A stretch of DNA of 64,000 nt, taken from contig KE159821.1 of the NCBI GenBank assembly GCA_000403495.2, positions 124,001 to 188,000 of the forward strand, read 5' to 3'. Made by a program: the position numbers and the translations under genes. The DNA comes from Lachnospiraceae bacterium 10-1. GTDB taxonomy: Bacteria > Bacillota > Clostridia > Lachnospirales > Lachnospiraceae. The notes beneath the pieces were generated by a model. The model worked only from the letters and a program-made list of their open reading frames with translations, made no database searches and was not told the origin of the DNA. Numbering within the stretch: position 1 is the stretch's first letter; every line of letters starts with the position of its first letter. Shown here one piece after another: positions 59,947 to 64,000 of the stretch.

Positions 59947-60570
59947 CTATATGGTCAAATCCAACTGTGCGCCTTTGCCTTCTTCCTGCAGTTTCACAGG
60001 CTGGCTTGTTCCCGCCTTTATCTGTTCCATCAGTTTTTCCACGGATTCAGCCTTTGCCAGCTTCTTCTCCTTTAAGGCTTCTTCCTCTTTCTTCTTCGCA
60101 CGTTTTTCCGCTATCTGTTTCTGTACCTTTTCCTTATAGACCGTACCGGGGTTCTCCATTGTGTCCTTGCTCCTGCCGACCATCCAGTAAGACACTTTCC
60201 CATTCTTGTCAATAAGGGCTCCTGCACTGAGTATCTCATCATTGTTCTCCCTTGCGAACTTCTCAATCCGCTCCGAATTGCCAGACATTTCTGCAAAAAC
60301 TTTCTCATACTTCGCCGCCGCTGCCGGGTCTTTCGCCATCTTCTCCACAATACTGGAGGAAACCGCTATGTTGTTATAACCCCTGCTCCCAAGCATATAG
60401 GCATCTTCCTGTTTTCCGTTCTTGAAATCCGCAACCGTTATGTTCACATCCGGGTATTTCTCTTTCAGACTATTCAGATAAGCCTGCGAATCCCCATTGA
60501 GGGAGCTGTTCCCATTTGTCCTGTCTGCTGCATATGTGTTCGTGTAATCCGTTACTCCTGAAATTGCCAT
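59947..60570 (-). CDS. DUF6033-like protein
   Basis: 207 residues. MAISGVTDYTNTYAADR start, KYPDVNITVADFKNGKQ, and a Lys/Glu-rich coiled coil (about 145-185). The ATG at 60570 has SD AAGGAGG at 9 bases; the nearer ATG at 60579 is too close. No signal peptide. DUF6033-like call by resemblance; function unknown. Confidence 0.7.
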   Translation of the reverse strand: MAISGVTDYTNTYAADRTNGNSSLNGDSQAYLNSLKEKYPDVNITVADFKNGKQEDAYMLGSRGYNNIAVSSSIVEKMAKDPAAAAKYEKVFAEMSGNSERIEKFARENNDEILSAGALIDKNGKVSYWMVGRSKDTMENPGTVYKEKVQKQIAEKRAKKKEEEALKEKKLAKAESVEKLMEQIKAGTSQPVKLQEEGKGAQLDLTI

Positions 60571-60687
60571 AATAATCATCCTCCTTCAAAAAATCTTACC
60601 TGCGGCCCCTCTGTCATTCAGGGCCGCCTATGCCCCCTTGCGGTAAGTCCGGGCATGATCTTCCTTACTTCAAAATGCCCGGAATGC

Positions 60688-61515
60688 TTATATTTTCTGA
60701 TTTCCAACCACGCTTTTGCTGAATGTGCTTATGTTTTCCTCATAGGCAGTTGCCGCAAGTGCGCTTACTCCTGCGGTCTGGAATGCCGCCGCATCGTCAC
60801 CGCTTTGCATTCCCCCTGCAAGAAATGCCTGTAACCTCTGCCTGCTTGCCATCTGACTTTTCAGGTAGTTCTCCTGTGCCGCCGCCTTCCTTGCCTGTGC
60901 TTTTTTGACCGCCTCCTTCTCCTGTTCCTCCATCAGTTCTTCCATCCTCTCATGGCGTTTTTCCCACCATGATTTTTCATTTCCGGCAAAATTAGAGCCG
61001 CTGCCTCCCACCGGTCCCGCATAACCGTAGCATTCTTCCGGGGATGCCCCGATAACATCATAACCAACATAGTTTGAACATCCGGTTATACCTTGAACCG
61101 AACATGCTGAACGTACCCGATTCAAAACATATTCCTCATACTCTGGATCAATTTTCATTCTTTCAAAAGCTTCTTCTTTAATTATAATTGCTCCCGATGA
61201 GTATGTAGAACGAGCCCACCCGCTAACGGGCATTTGGGATATTTCATTCATAACCCATTGCTTATACTCATCCAACGTCATTTCATCTTTGGATTTTCCA
61301 CCAACTGAACTATTTGAAACTTTAGCTAAATTCGGCGGATAATTAATTACCATGTCCCCCGCCCATGCTGATGAGCCGGATTTTTCCGCCGCATTCTTTC
61401 CTTCCGCGGCTTTCTGCACCTCCTCCGCAAAATTCCCGGTTCCTGCCGCCTTTTGGCTTCTGTTTGTGTAGGCATAGGGGTTTACTCCTGCGCCGCTTAC
61501 ATTACTGATACTCAT
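60688..61515 (-). CDS. Unknown protein coupled to the sensor kinase
   Basis: 275 residues. Ala/Asn/Ser-rich N-terminus (MSISNVSGAGVNPYAYTNRS), a Cys-containing Gly-rich middle and a long coiled coil (about 185-220). Its ATG overlaps the kinase stop by 4 bases (ATGA), so it is translated with the two-component system. No classical signal peptide. May be an effector, sensor partner or exported protein. Confidence 0.7.
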   Translation of the reverse strand: MSISNVSGAGVNPYAYTNRSQKAAGTGNFAEEVQKAAEGKNAAEKSGSSAWAGDMVINYPPNLAKVSNSSVGGKSKDEMTLDEYKQWVMNEISQMPVSGWARSTYSSGAIIIKEEAFERMKIDPEYEEYVLNRVRSACSVQGITGCSNYVGYDVIGASPEECYGYAGPVGGSGSNFAGNEKSWWEKRHERMEELMEEQEKEAVKKAQARKAAAQENYLKSQMASRQRLQAFLAGGMQSGDDAAAFQTAGVSALAATAYEENISTFSKSVVGNQKI

Positions 61516-62924
61516 ACCTGTCTCCTTTCCTGTAACATCACCGTTACACTGAACTCATTTTTCTTTACCCTGATATCCACATCCCCCATATATTTCTCCG
61601 CTTCCCTCTTTACATTGGAAAGCCCGATCCCATGCATGGAACCCTGCCTTCCGAAAGGCTCCTTTTCCTTTGTGGAGATTGGGAGGTTCGTATCCGCATC
61701 CATGATGATCTCCCCTTCAAACGGGTTTCTGACCTCGATCAGGAAGAACTTTCTCTTCTGCCTGCTGGAAATGAAAATGTACCTGTCGCCTTGCCGCATC
61801 TTCCCGCAGGCTTCCAGGGCGTTCTGCAGCAGGTTGTTTACAATGATGCCGATGTCATAGGCATCATACCTTTCCGATTCCGGGTAGGTAAATTCTGACC
61901 GGAACCGTATGCCCTGCTTTTCCGCTGCTTTCTGCCTGTCGTTCACGATCACGTCAGTAACGGCATTCCCTGTCTTTATGGAAAATTCAAAGGCATCCAT
62001 GCTCTCATCCATTCTGGAAATGTACTGCCCCATGCTGCCATAGTCCCCGCTTTCAAGCAGCCCCTTGATATTGGTCAGATGGTTTTTCATCTCATGCTTC
62101 ATCCGGCGGATGCCGTCATAGAACTGATCCACCTCCGCCATCCGCTCCTGTATTGCATGGACCTGCTGCTGTTCCACAAAATACCTTTCCTTTTCCTTCT
62201 GGAGTCCCACCATTTTCTGATAAGATATTATGGTCACCAGAATACCGGCATAAAACAGTGCGGCGGCCACAGGCACGATCCCTATCAGCACCGGGTACTG
62301 CTCATAAAGCTGTATGGACAGCTCCCCCGTGGTCACGATCAGAATCCGGAATAAAATATTGACAAACAGGATGCCCGTCACGGGCGTCAGCAGCAGATAG
62401 CACAATTCCCTTATGTGCAGTTCCATCCTGCATTTCCTGATCTGGCGTGCCACCATATACAGCAGTGCGGAAAAAAGCACAAGCTGCAGCAGTTCCACCA
62501 GACAGAAATTCAGGGCTGCATTCCGAAGTACCCGCTCTACTCCTTCCTCCCCTTTCACAAGATGCCTGCCCGTGTAGAAATTCACGCTTGCCACCGCCAG
62601 CGAACTCAGGTTTCTGATGCAGAAGAACACCACCCCCATGAACAGTGCGGTTTTCTTTTCCACCCCTAAATACTTTGCCGCCAGCGTCAGCAGGACTATT
62701 ACGGAAGCCATGCAGACCAGCGCCCCCATACTGACTGCCATGTTAAAAAAATAGATGATGGAATAGGATGCAAACACAGCCAACATCTTTATGATGTCTG
62801 CCGGATGCCCCCTTTTCCGCCCCGCCATATACGGATAGAAAAATGCCGTCAGACAGCAGGCATACAGAATGACTTCAATCCCTACCGCTGTATTTTGGAA
62901 CAGCGTAAAACTTGCCTCACTCAA
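61512..62924 (-). CDS. AgrC-like sensor histidine kinase (GHKL)
   Basis: 470 residues. Six to seven TM helices (about 10-225), a dimerisation/phosphoacceptor helix with IRRMKHEMKNHLTNIKGL, and an HATPase_c domain (NLLQNALEACGKM, then GIGLSNVKREAEKY). AgrC-like kinases sense peptides and phosphorylate LytTR regulators. TTG start at 62924 with SD AGGAGGG at 6-7 bases. Overlaps the downstream gene. Confidence 0.9.
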   Translation of the reverse strand: MSEASFTLFQNTAVGIEVILYACCLTAFFYPYMAGRKRGHPADIIKMLAVFASYSIIYFFNMAVSMGALVCMASVIVLLTLAAKYLGVEKKTALFMGVVFFCIRNLSSLAVASVNFYTGRHLVKGEEGVERVLRNAALNFCLVELLQLVLFSALLYMVARQIRKCRMELHIRELCYLLLTPVTGILFVNILFRILIVTTGELSIQLYEQYPVLIGIVPVAAALFYAGILVTIISYQKMVGLQKEKERYFVEQQQVHAIQERMAEVDQFYDGIRRMKHEMKNHLTNIKGLLESGDYGSMGQYISRMDESMDAFEFSIKTGNAVTDVIVNDRQKAAEKQGIRFRSEFTYPESERYDAYDIGIIVNNLLQNALEACGKMRQGDRYIFISSRQKRKFFLIEVRNPFEGEIIMDADTNLPISTKEKEPFGRQGSMHGIGLSNVKREAEKYMGDVDIRVKKNEFSVTVMLQERRQV

Positions 62925-62935
62925 TGGCAGCCCTC

Positions 62936-63640
62936 CTATTTCATAAACCGCAGGTACGCTTTTACAAAATCTTCATACTTATATTTTGAGATCAGGAGCT
63001 TCTCCCCATTTGTCAGCGTTACCTCTGTTTTGTTGTATTCATCCACATAGGACAGGTTGACCAGGTAGCCTTTGTGGACACGGCAGAACTGCCCCTGCAG
63101 TTCTTCTTCCAGATCACTCATTTTTGCATAGTATTCCAAAATCCCGTTCTTCATATGGACGGCTATTTTATGGTTCTGGCTTTCCATGTAATAGATGTCG
63201 CTTAACGGTATTGTTTTTCCCGTATTCCCATACTGGACCATCAGCACCCTTTTCCCCTGCCCGGCCTGCTGCGCCGCCCTCCTAAAAATCTCGGCAAACC
63301 GCCCTTCGTCAATGGGTTTCAGCAGGTACTGGAACGCCCCCACGTCAAAGGCATCATACACATATTTTTCATAGCCCGTGACAAATATGATGATGGGCTG
63401 TTTGATATCTTCCATGCCCCTGATCCGTTTTGCCATTTCCATACCATCCATTGATGAATCCGGGCCTTTCAGCTCAATGTCAAGAAACAGCAGGTCATGA
63501 TCAGCCCCCGCTAAAAAATAATCCTCCGCCGTGGCATATTCCGTGACCTCACACTCCACTCCCTGTTTCCGAACCAGCGAACAGATGTAGCTCCTTATAT
63601 TTTTTTCATCATCACAGACCGCTATTTTGATTGCCTCCAC
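62936..63640 (-). CDS. AgrA-like LytTR response regulator
   Basis: 234 residues. Receiver domain (about 5-120; CDDEKN acidic pocket, LLFLDIEL phospho-Asp, then the QYLLKP lysine) and LytTR DNA-binding domain (about 135-232; YYMESQNHKIAVHMKNG, RVHKGYLVNL). The annotated start is GTG at 63640, but AGGAGGTGG overlaps it, so the true start is unclear. Two 21-bp spaced repeats lie upstream. Confidence 0.92.
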   Translation of the reverse strand: MEAIKIAVCDDEKNIRSYICSLVRKQGVECEVTEYATAEDYFLAGADHDLLFLDIELKGPDSSMDGMEMAKRIRGMEDIKQPIIIFVTGYEKYVYDAFDVGAFQYLLKPIDEGRFAEIFRRAAQQAGQGKRVLMVQYGNTGKTIPLSDIYYMESQNHKIAVHMKNGILEYYAKMSDLEEELQGQFCRVHKGYLVNLSYVDEYNKTEVTLTNGEKLLISKYKYEDFVKAYLRFMK

Positions 63641-63692
63641 CTCCTTCTTTCCTCACTTCGTGTATCGGAAAAATAAGAATATTTTTAACTCC

Positions 63693-63721
63693 GACAGCGT
63701 GAATAGACGATTTGACAGCGT
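63693..63721. promoter_or_regulatory. Direct repeats upstream of the LytTR regulator
   Basis: GACAGCGT occurs at 63693-63700 and 63714-63721, 21 bases start to start (two helical turns). LytTR regulators bind such spaced direct repeats, so this may be the operon's own operator. Confidence 0.5.
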
Positions 63722-63878
63722 AACTGGATTGACGCTTTTTATCCTTAATATCCCCTCTGCCGCTCTCAATATCCCCCGCAAGGCGGCGCAAATGCAAACT
63801 ACCGTGTAAGCATATTAACTCTGATTCCCCCGCTTTCCAAGCGGTTTCTGCTGTCAGACTTGCCTGCGGAAAAGGCAG

Positions 63879-63917
63879 ACCGCCGCATATGGCGGATGAT
63901 GGCCATAGTGCGGCGGT
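63879..63917. terminator. Stem-loop, terminator-like
   Basis: ACCGCCGCA-TATGGC pairs with GCCATA-GTGCGGCGGT (one bulge). It is followed by TTGTCTTTTG on the plus strand and by CTGCCTTTTCC on the minus strand, so it could end transcription in either direction. Confidence 0.55.
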
Positions 63918-64000
63918 TTGTCTTTTGTAGGGTTCCTTTCTTACTATTTCTCTTTGTCATATACCCATATACTTTTAATCTGATTTTCAATCTCGCTGAA

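Larger units (their letters stand above)
63641..64000. other. Non-coding region at the window edge
   Basis: No gene I can support in 360 bases. It holds the 21-bp spaced repeats and a stem-loop at 63879-63917. The short frames on either strand have poor codon use. The 5' half of comM is not found here. Confidence 0.6.

Noticed and set aside
63612-63797. 61-codon minus-strand frame before the regulator
   Set aside because: Overlaps the repeat region and regulator start; basic, low-quality translation.
1-64000. tRNA, rRNA or CRISPR arrays
   Set aside because: None was recognised by eye; a covariance search was not possible, so small RNAs could be missed.

Overview
The window looks like chromosome of a Gram-positive, low-GC Clostridia, most probably a Lachnospiraceae gut anaerobe (inference from protein families and codon style, not from a marker gene). 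About 9.3 kb of AT-rich host DNA on the left is followed by a long, GC-richer integrated element that runs off the right edge. Nearly every gene is on the minus strand, so transcription runs from high to low coordinates.

1-9,330, host. A sigma70-type promoter (TTGACA-N17-TAAAAT, 6858-6886) heads a tightly coupled seven-gene operon: an HD-GYP protein, two membrane-anchored surface proteins, a membrane-anchored McrB/MoxR-like AAA ATPase, a DUF2357-like partner, a SipW-type signal peptidase and a third SipW-style substrate cut by the window edge. It reads as a surface-fibre or matrix system with an unusual ATPase pair. Next come a prepilin peptidase, a 57-residue protein, dprA and the 3' half of comM. 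comM is cut exactly where an incoming element joins, at its conserved MNPCPCG codons.

9,331-about 57,100, siphovirus-type prophage. Its left end holds a TIR-domain protein (likely defence), two large serine recombinases, two small accessory genes, then lysis (amidase-glucosaminidase, holin), tail (GH18 enzyme, minor tail proteins, Tal, Dit, tape measure, a G/GT pair with a -1 slippery heptamer, major tail protein), head (connectors, HK97 capsid, ClpP-like protease, portal), an IS110-family insertion, terminase large subunit, an amidoligase/GGCT island, two DNA methyltransferases, terminase small subunit, HNH, a late regulator, a helicase broken by a frameshift, VRR-NUC, a VapE-type primase-helicase, family A polymerase, DUF2815, DUF2800 and a sigma-like factor. 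Two cis elements deserve attention: a 41-bp element in two copies, 40.9 kb apart (before the recombinase module and just after the sigma-like gene), and a roughly 50-bp element in three copies before the amidoligase-island genes.

About 57,100-64,000, accessory region. Small zinc-ribbon and membrane proteins, a gene decayed by two 1-nt insertions, a possible SUKH-like immunity protein, three Lachnospiraceae-type proteins of unknown role (one DUF6033-like), and an AgrC/AgrA-like histidine kinase and LytTR regulator that overlap or abut them. The 5' half of comM is not seen, so the integrated DNA probably extends beyond 64,000.

The strongest sequence-only result is the IS110 element (32573-34370). 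Its CT cores, a reconstituted TTGACA-N17-TATAAT promoter at the circle junction, and guide-like segments matching the actual target and donor ends together predict a bridge RNA. No tRNA, rRNA or CRISPR array was seen. All family names come from reading the sequence; no database search was run.
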